A DNA stretch of 64,000 bases from Rhexocercosporidium sp. MPI-PUGE-AT-0058 (taxonomy: Eukaryota; Ascomycota; Leotiomycetes; Helotiales). The stretch lies in NCBI GenBank assembly GCA_020746875.1, contig JAGTJL010000004.1:930001-994000 (forward strand), read 5' to 3'. The notes beneath the pieces were generated by a model. That model did no database searches. It was not told the DNA's origin and worked only from the letters and a program-made list of their open reading frames with translations. Shown in pieces: positions 47,133 to 59,147 of this stretch (the stretch's first letter is position 1; the number at the start of each line of letters is the position of its first letter). Made by a program: the position numbers and the translations under genes.

Positions 47133-48804
47133 ATTGACCTATTTCTCACGGTGGTCGACGAAGGTAGAAACCAGGCAGGGTAGCACGCAACGCGTCGACG
47201 GTTCGGGGAAAGCAATCCTTGAAGAGAAAGTCACTTGATTGACAGTCACGACTTCACCTGACTTGCCCAATAGTGAATTTGGTAAAACCGGGCTACTTCC
47301 TTTGCTAGTTTAGTTTCCAAATACTCGGCGAACACTCTTCGGGACTTACAGGTCGTTTTGCTCCTGTGAGGGCGATCTCTCTGCATATAGCTATGATCTA
47401 AAACCACTTGGGCCTGAATGTAGGCAGAGTCGAGCTCATTCCAAAATATTGAATCTCTGTAAAGTAAAGGCTAAGGCTATTCAGCGCTTCGTGATTGATT
47501 GATTGATATTGACTAAGTTCGTAGATGCATGTTGTGCTGAAGCTCCCGAGGATGAGGTGAGGTCTGGCCAATGATGTTGTTGCTTTCTCGAAGATGGCAA
47601 GCGGACAAAGTTTGGCCGCCAAGCCTCTATATTTTCGCGAGCGACCACCTCACAACTTTCAATCGTTCAACAGCAAACGTTGACAGTGCTTCAGCGCAGA
47701 ATTCCTCATGTCTTCCATTGATTGTTTATGTTCTTCATGGATGACTATACCAAGCGAATGGGCTCTGGGACGGGTCCTCAAAGCTAGGGACTAGACAGAA
47801 ACATCAATCTGAGAATCTGCATTGGAATCTTGGGCAGATGGACGTGATAGACAATTGTTGTACAAGGCACAGTGACCCTCCCGCAGTTTGTTTTTTCCAG
47901 CCCCTTTTCATTTCATGATTATCACTGACCCAAGTCGTGGCTCTTTAGACCTCCAGCTTTTGCTGACGCTGCTACCTGCCATCTCTTGAATCTCGAGTCT
48001 TGAGCGAGATACACGTGCCAACCTCGGCAGTTGGAAGCATGCTTGCATGGTTTGGATATTTGCATGCCTGCTCTCATCCTCGGCATGACTTGCTATAATT
48101 CTTCATTTATCCACCAGGTTGCTGCGGAGAATCCTGGTTCGGCACATGTTTCCACAAATCTTGCATTACTACTGTAGCTACTCTCCAAAACAGCTCTAGA
48201 CGTCCGAGCCCTGAACCTCACGTCTACTGCTAGCGCATTCTTGCAGACTTTCCCCACACTTCAATTTCCCCGGACTTTCGATGGCCACTTGGCAGTTCCT
48301 TGTTTGGGGAATGATTTGCTGTCTTCTCGAGTGAGCGAGGGCTTGATTGATTGGCTCGGTGCCTACCCAAACAGTATCGAATTATCAACACATTCATGGA
48401 GAAACACCTATTTCGTTCTCAAGTCCGAAGAAAGTTAAATTTCACCTGTCAACGCAGGGGCAATCGGGGCGGGGTCGATCTGTCAAACAAGGTCTCATTT
48501 TCGTATTTGTTCTTCTAGGAATATAAGTGCCGGCTATAGTATTTACCTGGGCAACAACTCCGTGCCTTGTGAGTTGATGCATCGGAGTAAGGTACCAGAT
48601 CTGTTGAGAATTGAATTGGCAAGAGGGGAAGTGGCCGTCTCTTCTTACTTTTCTATTCAAAAAAGCAATCTTCAGGCTTGTGATGCTGTCACTTCCGAGG
48701 TTTAGAAGGCATATTTAAGGTACTGAGCATCTCCAGACATTCCAAACATCACCCTACAATCCAGTCTCTCTTCTCAAAGTCCTCCAACTATCCAAACAGT
48801 CAAA
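47133..48804. other. Intergenic, no gene seen
   Basis: 1.67 kb. Includes the MED18 upstream region and the promoter of the first HsbA-like gene. A 74-codon frame (47398-47622, minus) and a 65-codon frame (48241-48438, plus) have no recognisable product. Confidence 0.5.
48709..48718 (+). promoter_or_regulatory. TATA-like element of first HsbA-like gene
   Basis: CATATTTAAG about 95 bp upstream of the ATG, in the same place relative to the gene as the TATA-like site of the second copy. Confidence 0.45.
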
Positions 48805-49450
48805 ATGGTCGCCATCAAGAACATCCTCTTCTTCGCTACAGCCATCACGGCTCTCACCCTTGGGAAGCGAGACACTGCTACGATCCTCAGTGACATTGCC
48901 GCCATCGATTCGAAGGTTCAAGCGCTGACAACTGCCGCTAACAACTACAATGGTGGCCTTCTGGCAGCGATCCCCATCGTCACCGCACAAAGCAGCCTCG
49001 AAGCCGCCGTTGACAAAGGAACAACCGATGCCAAAGCAACATCTCAACAAACTTCAGCTCAGTCTCAATCCATTTTGGCGGCAATCGATGCAGGAATTCC
49101 TAACGGTTAGTACTTCTCCACCAATCCGTTCCTCTCCAGGAAGCTGGCAGTACAATGCTTCACAAGATTTGATACTATTGAGATCATACTGGCAGAAGCA
49201 ATGCTAACTCTTATGTTCGCCAACAGTCCAGGCGTCCATTAGCTCAATAGTTGCCAAGAAGGCTCAGTTCGCTGCAGATGGTCTCACAGCCACTGTCCGC
49301 ACCGGTCTTGTCAATCTCAAGGCTAAGAATGCCGCATTCGCCGACGCACTTATCGCCATCGCTTCCGCGGATGCAAAGGCTGCAGGAGCTGCCCAGAAGG
49401 CCACGATCAATTTCGGCTTTGACGCTGCTATCGCTGTCTTCGCGGCATAG
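48805..49450 (+). CDS. HsbA-like secreted cell-wall protein, copy 1
   Basis: Join 48805..49105, 49227..49450; 174 residues. Signal peptide of about 20 residues (MVAIKNILFFATAITALTLG) followed by Lys-Arg, a kexin-type site. The mature part is Ala/Ser/Thr-rich, all helical, with the TATILSDIAAIDSKVQALT start typical of HsbA/galactomannoprotein-type fungal surface proteins. Relatives are released to hydrophobic surfaces or the wall; some bind lipid. The intron (121 nt, GTTAGT donor, CTAAC branch) falls after Ile-Pro-Asn, phase 1. Close paralogue of the gene at 51306, which has its intron at a different place. Confidence 0.88.
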
Positions 49451-51305
49451 ATCGCAACTATGACGAATCGACATGTTGGATTCGGCGGTTGAGACTGAGC
49501 AATTTGTCCTTGCTGCGGGCCGTGGGATTTAGCTTTCGTATTCTTCAGTCAGCACCTACTTTCTTGGAATATGTAGTTCTGCTATGTTGAATGTTTAGGA
49601 TGTGTATAGGAAGGCGGAAAGATCTGGATGGGATGATGATGATGATGATGTAGTAACACAAAATAAATGGCAATTACCATTCGCTTGAAAGCCCCTTGCA
49701 TGCAATGTGAACTTTCAATGCCGAGTTTCAGTGTGGCCCATACTACACCAAAAGCTGACATTTTCAAGTAGAGGGAAAGAAGGGGATCTGGTGATGTTCA
49801 TCTAGCCAATCGGATAGTTCTATCGCGAGTCCTTAGCTAAATACGAGGGCCGCTAAGCTCTCTTTTTAGGTTGGAAGAAGACAAAGCAGCCAGGAACCGA
49901 TTCCATATATCTTATTCTGCTCTCCCAACATTTCCCATTACATGAGAAAAATGTGTAATTCCACAGATGTATGTATTCGACGGGAACCCTTCTTCGCTTC
50001 TCGAAAGTGCCGCAGAAAGAGACTCCAGCTGATCTCCTGAACTCCACCACAAAGTCCACACTGTTTCCCAGCTTTCAAATTCCTCCTCGCAAACACTTCG
50101 ACGAACAGCTTTGGACTTGCTTTCTTATTTCGCTCTTCCGTTTATTTGACTCAAAAGACAGTACTCCGCTATGTTGCACTTTATGGAGACAGCCCGGATG
50201 TTCCCTCTGTGGAGATCGGCAGTCTGCCCAGTGGTGCAGGTAGCCTCGGCAGTTCTACTAGTGAGGTTGAATTCGCAAGTTTGCTTTTGCCTCATTCATC
50301 CGTCCTCAGTATCCACTCTTCACGATTGGAATCATGAGCTGTAATCAGGTCACAGGGCTGTTGTCAGGAAGTATGCTGCCGCTGGATCCACGCCCAAAGA
50401 AGCTTTCAAGATCAGAAAACTCCGAGGTATCTGAATATAACCTCATTTCAAGCGTGGAAATGGAGACTTTCCCCACGTTTTAAGATGCTGGTGAGATGGG
50501 GTAGCGCTTCGGTAGTCCTACATTCTATGCCGTTTCGAAGCTTGATCTACCATGCTTCCGAGGGAGCCGCATAGATTCATATTGTGCAGCCCCTGGGCAG
50601 TTATCTAGCTTTGCATTGTTGCGTTTGCTGCTTTTGCGATTTCGCTCCAGGATTTGTTCCTTCTCGATGTCTAGTCTAAGCTGGTTCTTGTTCTCCATGA
50701 ATTAAGCGGCATCGCATATTTCCCTTTCAGTCAAAGTACAGACATGGGCTATGAGTTTGAGACCGGGTACACTATACTATATAGATGCTTGATCGACTGG
50801 CAACACCCAGAATAAGCTTAAATTGTTATACCCTGCTAGAGAAGCTTGGAGAGAATACCATATAAGTGGTTAACACGAAGTCAAAAGAGGGGTTTAAGTG
50901 TTTGAGGAAGGGTAGCTATAGCAAAATGCTCAAATGGACCTCTAAGTTCTGTTAGTGCTTGTGCAAAACTTGGTTTCTTTGCATTGGCTTCCTTCCAAGA
51001 CATTTCCAGATGAATATCTTCACCTATATCAGTTAAATTATCGGAGCATAGTATGAATTCTATGAGTCTAAACAAGTGCCAAGGACAGCCTGCTTTGCTT
51101 CTCTGCACTTTCCCCTGAGGGGTTCCTCGGTGCTAAAAAATTTGTCTACATTCCGAGGTTCTTTTGGAATATAAAAAGGTTCCAAGTTTCTGCCTTTCTT
51201 CGATCATCACTCTCATCACTCTCAACATTCTCACTCTCAACCCGAAGCAGAATCACTACTTTTCCTCTTTCAACATCTCTCAAACCTTTCAGACTTTCAG
51301 AAAAA
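49451..51305. other. Spacer between the two HsbA-like genes
   Basis: 1.86 kb. 49621-49651 has an ATG/GAT triplet run. A minus-strand frame (50881-51108) is protein-like (SWKEANAKKPSFAQALTELR) but begins without an ATG after a possible TAG acceptor; it may be a gene fragment. Otherwise nothing seen. Confidence 0.45.
51170..51179 (+). promoter_or_regulatory. TATA box of second HsbA-like gene
   Basis: TATAAAAAGG, a near-consensus TATA box 136 bp upstream of the ATG, followed by a pyrimidine-rich leader (CTCTCATCACTCTC). Confidence 0.6.
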
Positions 51306-51961
51306 ATGGTTGCCATCAAGAACATTCTTTTCTTTATTACCGCTGCCTCAGCACTCACTGTTGGCAAGAGAGATGCCGCCACTATCTTGAGCGATATCTC
51401 TACCATTGATTCGAATGTCAAGGCTCTCACGGCCACCTTCAACAACTACAACGGAGGTGTATTCAGTGCTTTCCCCAGTGAGTACCCTTCGAGAGCTTGC
51501 TTGACGAATCTTGGCTTCGGAATCTTGATTTATCCACATGTCATGGATTGGAGAAAGGATATATCGAGGTCTGTTGAGAAATGGCAATGCTAATTCCGAA
51601 ATTCTCTGTAGTTCTCGGCGCGGAAAGCAAACTCGAGGACTCCATCAAGCAGGGCACCACCGATGCCAAGGCATCATCTCAGCAATCTTCCGCAGACTCC
51701 AAATCCATCATTGCTGCAATCGACAACTTGATCCCCGATATTGAGGCTTCCCTTGCTGCCGCCGAGAAGAAGAGGGCACAATTCGCGGCCGACAACCTCA
51801 CTGCAACGGTTCAAAAGGATCTTGCCAACCTCAAGGCCGAGACCGATGACTTCGCTGATGCTCTGATCGCTATTGCCTCTGCCGATACTAAGGCTCAAGG
51901 CACTGCTCAGAAGGCGAAGATTGACAGTGACTTCGATGCTGCTATCGCTTATTTCGCATGA
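51306..51961 (+). CDS. HsbA-like secreted cell-wall protein, copy 2
   Basis: Join 51306..51477, 51612..51961; 173 residues. Signal peptide MVAIKNILFFITAASALTVG with the same Lys-Arg processing site as copy 1, then DAATILSDISTIDSNVKALT and an Ala-rich helical body (ASLAAAEKKRAQFAADNLTA, FADALIAIASADTKAQGTA). Nearly colinear with copy 1; the charged middle differs (copy 2 is more acidic and Lys-rich). Its 134-nt intron (GTGAGT donor, GCTAAT branch, GTAG acceptor) lies after Phe-Pro, phase 1, where copy 1 has none. Confidence 0.88.
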
Positions 51962-53148
51962 AGACCCAGCAGTCATAAATGGATAGGAAAGAGAGAAGGT
52001 CTTGAGATGACGAACGAAAGGGGTGTCTTTTCTTTTGGAGTTTAAAATGTAGTTCTGGCTTTTTTATTCAGCTTCGGGTGATAGGATGGAATTTCCAACT
52101 TGGGAAGAACGTGAAGGGGATCGTTGTGTTGACTCTAGGAATAAAAAGCCCACATGAGTACCCAACCACATCTGTTTTGAAATTCCTTTCCGTCCTATCC
52201 CACCATTGACACCGAACTTCGGCATACTCCAATCCAACCCCGCTAAAATATTGCAACGAGTTAAGGCCAGAGGGGTGAGTTGTTGATGTTGATGTGCTGG
52301 AGGAATCAGACGACTTGCTTTCGCATCCAGCGCACCAAGAGCTATTTAGGTCTAGATCACTCACTTCGCAGCGAACTCCTGCAGAAGCACAACCATTCCC
52401 GGTCCAACATGCAGACAGAAAAATGGGCTCATTGCATGTGGGGGAGACTTTGCAGGCGGCGGCAGCAAGATAGCAAGCCAATGACCACCGAAAATGATAC
52501 CATGAAACCTCACCCACCCCCATGTGAAATTCTCTATCACGCCATTCAACGCACGGAAGCTTCTGCTACTCCAGCACTACTGCACTGTACCGTGCCGCAG
52601 GCTACATAGGACAGGCTGTGAATGCCTTTTGGGGGACTCCGTATTCGCTGTCGGCCATGGCCGCTTATCAGCAAAGAAAAACCTTTCGATATTGCTTGTG
52701 AATCTCTCTCCCCTCACTTTATCTTCTCATGCACCCTTGACGCCCAGATCAAAGTGCACGCTATCCTACCCTATCCCGCCCCTTGAAAACTCCATCAGTG
52801 CGAAATGCTAACCAGCAAAACCCTGCATCCAGAAATCCGATTGTGCTGGCTGCTGTGCCACGTCCAGCAAGAAAAAAGTTCCCTCCACCCACTGTTGTAA
52901 GCCACCTTAAAGTTTAGCGAGCCGCTATCAACTCCGTCCATGCGGAGCTGCCTCGGATTCACACGGGCAAGCAAGCAAGCATAAAGAGCTTCGGCCTCCA
53001 GCATCCTTCCGCACAAAAACACCCCGAACAATCCTCGAGATCAACAACACCACCACGAGATAACAGACGCACAGCTTTGCCCGCAGGATCCTGGAAACCA
53101 GTCGCCAGCTCTATCTCAAATCCTTTCAGCCCACGTTTCGCTTTGAAG
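51962..53148. other. Intergenic, uncertain
   Basis: 1.19 kb. A 151-codon minus-strand frame (52068-52523) is Cys-rich (11 Cys) and starts at an ATG but has no signal peptide or known family. The leader of the KGD4 gene lies at the right end. Confidence 0.4.
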
Positions 53149-53615
53149 ATGTTCGCGACCAAGTGTCTCCGGCAGGCCTCGGCAGCTGCTGAGCGCACTC
53201 CTATGATCAAGTTCCTGGGGAAGCGTTCGATTCCTTGTACGTTTCTAGTGTCTTTAGTTGCTATCGAAGAACTCTGCTGATGGATTGATTGATAGCTTCG
53301 ATTGATCACACCCCTCACGCTCACCCAGCCTCTCCCTCCCACGAGCTCCCAGCAGACTTCGCATCTTCCCAGAAGGCCTCCTCTGCATCCTTCTCCTCCT
53401 ACAGACAACAAGCCCAGCAACACGGCCCCCTTGGCCGCTCCAAGTCCGCAGATGGGACTCTGGGTTCCCTCTCTGGACAATCTCTCGGCCCAGTTGCTCC
53501 TGCTAAGGGCGAATTCTTCGACCGCAGCGAGTTGCCCGCACGCTTCCGAAGACAGCCCATTGATCTCTCTGAGATTGATGCGATCGAGACTGGTGGAGCT
53601 ACATTGGTCTGCTGA
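53149..53615 (+). CDS. KGD4: Alpha-ketoglutarate dehydrogenase subunit 4 / Ymr31 homologue
   Basis: Join 53149..53236, 53296..53615; 135 residues. N-terminal MFATKCLRQASAAAERTPMIKFLGKRSIP is a mitochondrial leader with the PMIKFLGKR block of the family. The middle is Ser/Gln-rich. The C-terminal ELPARFRRQPIDLSEIDAIE and GGA are the hallmark of Kgd4/Ymr31, which links E3 to the E1-E2 core of 2-oxoglutarate dehydrogenase (long annotated as a 37S ribosomal protein). The 59-nt intron has a GTACGT donor and falls after Ile-Pro. The ATG at 53149 is chosen; the frame opens earlier without ATG. Confidence 0.9.
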
Positions 53616-54369
53616 GTTGTTATGGAGAGCCGAGGAAGGTTTTGTGAATAGACTTATGGGCAGTTGGGCAGTGAAAAAGCAAATTATACCCAACGCCGCG
53701 CGGGACGAGAGATGCATTTCTGCTATTATATCATGTCATGGGATGGGATGAGGAAACGACGGTGATAATGCGGGATGCGGGAACATGATATGTGGTGTGC
53801 AGGACTCCCAATGGCCTTTGACGAAAGTCGGAGTGAAATGGGCACAGGCACAGCTATAGCGAAGGGAGCGTGCAATTGCTTGCGCTGTGAAATCTTGGAC
53901 AATTTCTTCGAGGCTCACTCTCTAGGGGTCATTTGGTCACTCATCTGTAGCAAGATCAGTGGTCTGTACATAAGCTATGAAAACCAATCTCCTATCCCAT
54001 CGAATTGCCCTCTTTAAACACTCTGCGCACCAGCACGTGTCTTTTGTAACTCGAAACTGACATTGCTATTTGTGCTTCTAAGTTTGTGATCAAGCAATCT
54101 TTTCGAGTCATCTTCCAGAATCCATAACAGCAGACAAGGCTACCGCCATTCGTCGCCGAGCATAAACTTGTGCTACGACATAAGGCTACCAAATCATTTT
54201 CTCGCTTGGGCCTGGAGGCGAAAAAGAAGCCTTCTGCAATCACCCGAACTTAGCTTCCCATATGTTTCCAATTTATTATTTGACACAACCACAATCCACA
54301 ATGTGACAGCCTTAACCTTTGCTAAATCACAACACGTATACCATATGAAGAAAATCACATATTGTTACG
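53616..54369. other. Intergenic, no gene seen
   Basis: 754 bp; 3' flank of KGD4 and upstream region of the RUS gene. Confidence 0.6.
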
Positions 54370-56087
54370 ATGGCACAAAAACCACTCTCCGAGGGGCTCC
54401 TCGAAATCGAGGAGATAGACCAGGCTAACAATGTTGTGGCTACGTATATCAAGAGTCCAGCTGGGGAGAAAGGAGAGAGGATTGATATTATGGTATGTGA
54501 CTTCTATACGTTCGGGGTTTTCTGGAATCATGGTACGATCGTTGAAGCTAACAGTTGAATAGATTCCTAATAATGCAAATAGCTATGTTAAGAATGTACT
54601 GAACGTTTTCTTGCCAGCGGGATATCCGCACAGTGTCACGACCGACTATCTCGAGTACGTTTGAACATACAGTTAACTGCTAGGATACAGCTAACAGGCA
54701 TTAGGTACCAGATCTATGTGAGATCACTCATTCGATTGAATCATGGCGGTGCTAAGTAATGATCAGGACTCTCTACAGGCTTTCTCAAGCTCTATTGCTG
54801 GAATGTTGTCATCACGAGCTGTTCTCGAAGGTATGTTTCCCCATCCGAATTAATGCACCACGCTCAAAAGAACACAGGAATTGGCGTTGGCGACTCCCAT
54901 GCCTCACCAACAGCCGCCCTCCTCCTCTCAGTCCTACAAGAAAGCATGGGAAGGATAGCCACCATCCTCTTCGCCCACAGACTCGGTACGTCACTGGAGC
55001 CAGAGTGCAAGATGTACCGCCTCGCAGCAGATGTCTTCAATGACGCTGCTATGATCCTAGACTGTCTATCTCCAGCCTTCCCCAAGGCTTCGAGAGTTGC
55101 GCTTTTGAGTCTTTCGAGTGTTCTTAGGTCCTTGTGTGGTGTGGCGGCTGGGAGTTCGAAGGCCTCGCTCAGTGCTCATTTTGCTACACAGGGGAATCTG
55201 GGGGAGTTGAACGCTGTGTGTTCCTCTTATTCATCCTTTGCCAGATATTCTTGACAGCTAATGTGACAAAGAAAGATTCTAGTCAAGAAACGGTCATCTC
55301 TCTTCTAGGCATGCTTGTAGGAAGTATTGTCGTCTCTCATATTAATTCTAAAACCACAACCTGGACTGCCCTTATCTTCCTCCTCGCCATCCATCTTGGT
55401 ACCAACTACCTTGCAGTTAGGGCTGTCTGCATGCGAACCATCAATCGACAGCGGGCAAACCTCATATTCTCTCATATTCTAGAGCAGATATCCACAACAG
55501 CCGAGCAGGTACCAGATTTCAAGAAACGCAACAGAGATTACTGCCCAGTACTAGATGACATAGATTGTCCAGAGCCTGAGAAAATCAAGCTTCAGGAGAG
55601 AGTGTTTGAGCGAGACGGCGTGCTGAGATGGAGAGGGAGGGTACTTGGGTACTGCGAACTTGGTGTGGATTTAGGAGCCATCATTAAATGCGTCAGCGAA
55701 GGCAACACAGTTACCGACAGCCAAGTCAGCAAGAATGGTCCTACAATCAGTCAGCTCTTCGAGGTCTTCAAGTACGAAAAATACGTCGTCTGGTATGATG
55801 AGCCACGGAAGACCTACCTAGTGGTGTTAGAAGATGGCGCAGACACATGCGATATGTTGTCAGCTTGGATGTTCGCACTGTCGTTTGCTAAAGAGGGGAA
55901 ACTAGCGGATGAGACGTTGCTAGAGGCTTTGAAAAGGAAAGCAGCGCATATCCGAAGCATCGACAGAAACATATTTCAAAGGTTGAGCGAGCTTGAGTGG
56001 GATCTGGACACAGGAGCTATGGAGACTAGGTCTGGCGTGAGGATCAGGAGACCAAAACGTATCAAGGAGCAGTGGCGCAGAAGTTAG
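54370..56087 (+). CDS. RUS (DUF647) family protein
   Basis: Join 54370..54492, 54563..54654, 54705..54717, 54767..54830, 54878..55215, 55272..56087; 481 residues. The core has the DUF647 hallmarks: FLPAGYPHSVTTDYLEYQIY, DSLQAFSSSIAGMLSS, AVLEGIGVGD, AADVFNDAAMILDCLSP, GNLGELNAKDSSQETVISLL and IHLGTNYLAVRAV. Relatives are plant ROOT UV-B SENSITIVE and human RUSF1; several hydrophobic segments suggest membrane association. Function in fungi is unknown. Exon 3 is only 13 nt. The splice at 54655 (GTACGT) and 55216 (GTGTGT) restores conserved sequence exactly. The C-terminal 230 residues are charged and less conserved. Confidence 0.88.
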
Positions 56088-56378
56088 ATGACCATGGTTT
56101 GTGAGTGGCATACTATGAGTTTCTAAATATCCAAATCAAATCTTTCTTGAACACTGTCCCCTTCTCGGTCTTCGTTACTCCATTACTCGTGTTTGATATC
56201 TAAGGAGAAGGTCATACTTCAGCCTGACTGGAACATCACATGGCTCTGTAGCCTTCAGTCGCACAATCTCTCTTACTGTACAACGACTTACAAAGTCAGC
56301 CACTATAGTACACCATTCCGGCGAAGCGGAGATTCCTTCAAATCCATGCCCACAAACGCCACTGTCCATAATCTTACA

Positions 56379-57241
56379 CTAAGCCAAACCAATAATCTTC
56401 GACGCTCTCATTTTCCAGCCCTCCCAAGTATTCAACTTGGGTCTTACATCCAGGAAGAAATTGAGCTTTCCGTTCCCTGACCCATCATTCCTCCCAGCAT
56501 AAAAGTCGATGATATAATCCACTCTCGTGCCGCACCGATCTACCACCCAATCGTGTCTATCGAATGGAGCTGTATATCCCAACCACGTATTGAATCGTGC
56601 CTTGGGGCTCAGGGTCTGGGAAAGTCCTAGGAAGGAATGGAGTCTTGGTCCACCGCATCTATAGAAACAATCAGCTAAGCCCATCTATGTCAGAAACAAG
56701 ATGGAGTTTCATACTTTTGCTCACTTCCATACGGCCTCTCCCATTCCTTGATCTCCTTCCACGCCCGCTCGTTGACTGCATTGTGAATCGGCACAATAGT
56801 CTTCATATCATTCGCCTCACTCGCATAACCCTTCCTCTTCATAGCATCAAAGAACATCTTCTCAGAAGGATATATCCAGTTCCCACTCTCACTAACACCG
56901 CTCTCCTTCTCACTATTCGCTGGCTTCGCGCCCTCCTCATTATTGACTGGGGAAGCCCTCGGGATCGTCGATACTTCGCGGTCCAGCCCCAGAGTCTTGG
57001 GCGCATCAGATGGAGGCGGTATGGGAGTTGTGAAGCGTGAGAAGAAACTGCGTTTTGGAGGAGGTGATGTTTGGTCGATTGTTTTCGAGTCGCAGCTGTT
57101 TCCTTCGCTGGCCTGGCTGGCTTCCTTCGTTATTCCTGGGAAGACGGCAGGTTTGCCCCCTGGGTTGTTCTTCAGCCATGTTGCGCGCGTAGCTGGATCA
57201 ACAGGACACGTTTCGGGTGGGTTATCTGTTTCTTTCGACAT
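56379..57241 (-). CDS. CYC3: Cytochrome c heme lyase (holocytochrome c synthase)
   Basis: Complement(join(56379..56658, 56715..57241)); 268 residues. Attaches heme to apocytochrome c in the mitochondrial intermembrane space. N-terminal CPVDP heme-contact motif at about residue 12, a Pro/Ser-rich spacer, then the catalytic core: NWIYPSEKMFFDAMKRKG, VPIHNAVNERAWKEIKEWE with the conserved His, CGGPRLHSFLGLSQTLSPKA, WLGYTAPFDRHDW, and FFLDVRPKLNTWEGWKMR. The 56-nt intron (GTATGA donor, CTGAC-type branch, TATAG acceptor) joins residue Lys-Cys. Divergent from the mevalonate diphosphate decarboxylase gene, 259 bp between the ATGs. Confidence 0.94.
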
Positions 57242-57500
57242 GTTGTTTGAAATCGTAAGCGTTCCTGCAAATGATGCCTTCAATGATGCCTCCAAAAAAT
57301 ATATTTTGGTCAGGTCCCTGGATGTCGGCCAGTTGAAAGCAAATCGCCGATTGGTTGGCGCAGACCGCCTCCAATTTCCACCCCCCTTCTGAAGTAAACG
57401 ATGCCAAAATCCACAACACAACAAGCTTCCCTTGACTGTCTAAAGCTTCAATTACTGTTCCGAAATTCAGTCACATTCTCGGCTGTAGAAAATCTTCAAA

Positions 57501-58734
57501 ATGGCGGACCAGAAAATCTACCAAGCCAGCACAACTGCCCCCGTCAACATCGCAGTCGTCAAGTAAAACCCCTCCATCCAACCCCTCCTTTCGACAACAC
57601 CACTAACGAAAAGAACTCAGATATTGGGGAAAGCGAGACCCAAAACTCAACCTTCCAACAAACTCCTCCGTCTCAGTAACACTTTCTCAAGCCGATCTCC
57701 GCACGCACACCACAGCAGCATGCTCCTCTTCTTTCGGCCCAGACGACAGCCTCCTCCTCAACTCCTCCCCTCAAGACGTCTCGGGCGCCCGAACCCAAGC
57801 ATGTTTCCGCGAACTACGCTCACTCCGCACCGCCCTCGAAGCCTCTGACTCTTCTCTCCCTAAGATATCCATCCTCCCTCTCCGCATTGTCTCCGAGAAC
57901 AACTTCCCAACCGCAGCCGGTCTTGCATCTTCTGCAGCTGGTTTCGCTGCCCTCGTACGTGCCATTGCGAATCTGTACGAGCTACCTGCCTCGCCAACGG
58001 AGCTTTCCAGGATCGCCAGACAAGGAAGCGGAAGTGCATGCCGCTCGCTGTTTGGCGGATACGTAGCATGGCAGATGGGTGAGAAGGATGACGGATCAGA
58101 CAGTCTTGCCGTCCAGGTAGCACCAGCGTCTCACTGGCCTACCATGCGTGCCCTGATCCTCGTCGTCTCTGCCGAGAAGAAGGGGGTCAGTAGTACATCT
58201 GGCATGCAGATCACTGTCGCTACATCGAAGCTGTTCAAGCGCAGAGCGGAGATCGTGGTACCAGAGAGTATGATCTTGATGGAGAAGGCTATCAAGGAGA
58301 AGGACTTTGAGAGTTTTGGCGAGGTCACCATGAGAGAGAGCAATAGTTTCCATGCTACGTGTCTTGATACCTTCCCGCCGATTTTCTATCTCAATGATGT
58401 TAGTCGGGCTGCTATTAGAGTGGTGGAGGATATCAACAAGAAGGCGGGCAAGATTATCGCGGCGTACACATTCGACGCTGGACCAAATGCCGTTATCTAC
58501 TTTGAAGAGGAGAATGCAGATGCTGTGGCTGGTGCATTGAAAGGTGCTTTGGGGAGTTTGGATGGATGGCAGGCACGGGATATCAAGGTGCAGGATCATA
58601 GTGAGCTCGATGCTAGAGCCGTGCAGGTTTTGAAGGATGGTGTGAGCAGAGTCATCTTGACTTCTGTTGGAGAGGGCCCAATCAGGACCGAGGAATCCTT
58701 GATTGATGCTAGCGGTGAGCCGGTAAAAAAGTGA
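57501..58734 (+). CDS. ERG19: Mevalonate diphosphate decarboxylase
   Basis: Join 57501..57562, 57621..58734; 391 residues, full length for the family. Converts mevalonate diphosphate to isopentenyl diphosphate for sterols. GHMP-kinase fold: STTAPVNIAVVKYWGKRD at the N terminus (split by the 58-nt intron), LPTNSSVSVTL, the phosphate loop GLASSAAGFAAL (about 130-141), SGSACRSLFGGYVAW, FHATCLDTFPP and AYTFDAGPNAV. The intron has a CTAAC branch and a GTAAAA donor. The ATG is preceded by a short leader (TCTTCAAA). A short Lys-rich end follows DASGEPVKK. Confidence 0.95.
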
Positions 58735-59147
58735 GAAGTCTTAAAAGTTACTTGCTGTGAATAGAAATGATATCCTGCGAGCTAAACGGCTCTTGAATTT
58801 GCTTAGCGGACGGAATTTGGCATTGCTTGCTTGTTCTTATCGGATGTAAACTCTCCCCGAGCCTAATTTGTCATTGTTTGCTTAAGTCTTTGCCTTATCA
58901 TTGAATGTGTAGACCTGGGTTCGAGCTCTGATTAAGAGATTGAATCGCGACAACCGCGAGACAAAAATGAAAGGATCGAGAGAGTGAATTTCAGAGGCTC
59001 TGTGTGCTTGTTGTCATGGAATTTAGGACTGAGTTGTTGTTGTTGAACGAGAACGGAAGGAGGATCGGGAGCTTAATGAATAGACTGCCTACTTGAACAG
59101 ATGAGGGATATCAGTCTTTCCAAGATGGGCAACCACCTAGTGGTGTC
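58735..59147. other. Intergenic, 3' flank of ERG19
   Basis: 413 bp; nothing recognised. A GGTTCGAGCTC near 58919 resembles a tRNA B box but no A box or cloverleaf is present. Confidence 0.6.

Noticed and set aside
49621..49651. GAT-triplet run
   Set aside because: Simple trinucleotide run in a 3' flank; no coding or structural sense.
52068..52523. Cys-rich 151-residue minus-strand frame, considered as a secreted effector
   Set aside because: No N-terminal signal peptide and no intron or family support; left as uncertain in the gap entry.
58905..58945. GGTTCGAGCTC resembling a tRNA B box
   Set aside because: No A box at the right spacing, no acceptor stem pairing and no anticodon arm.
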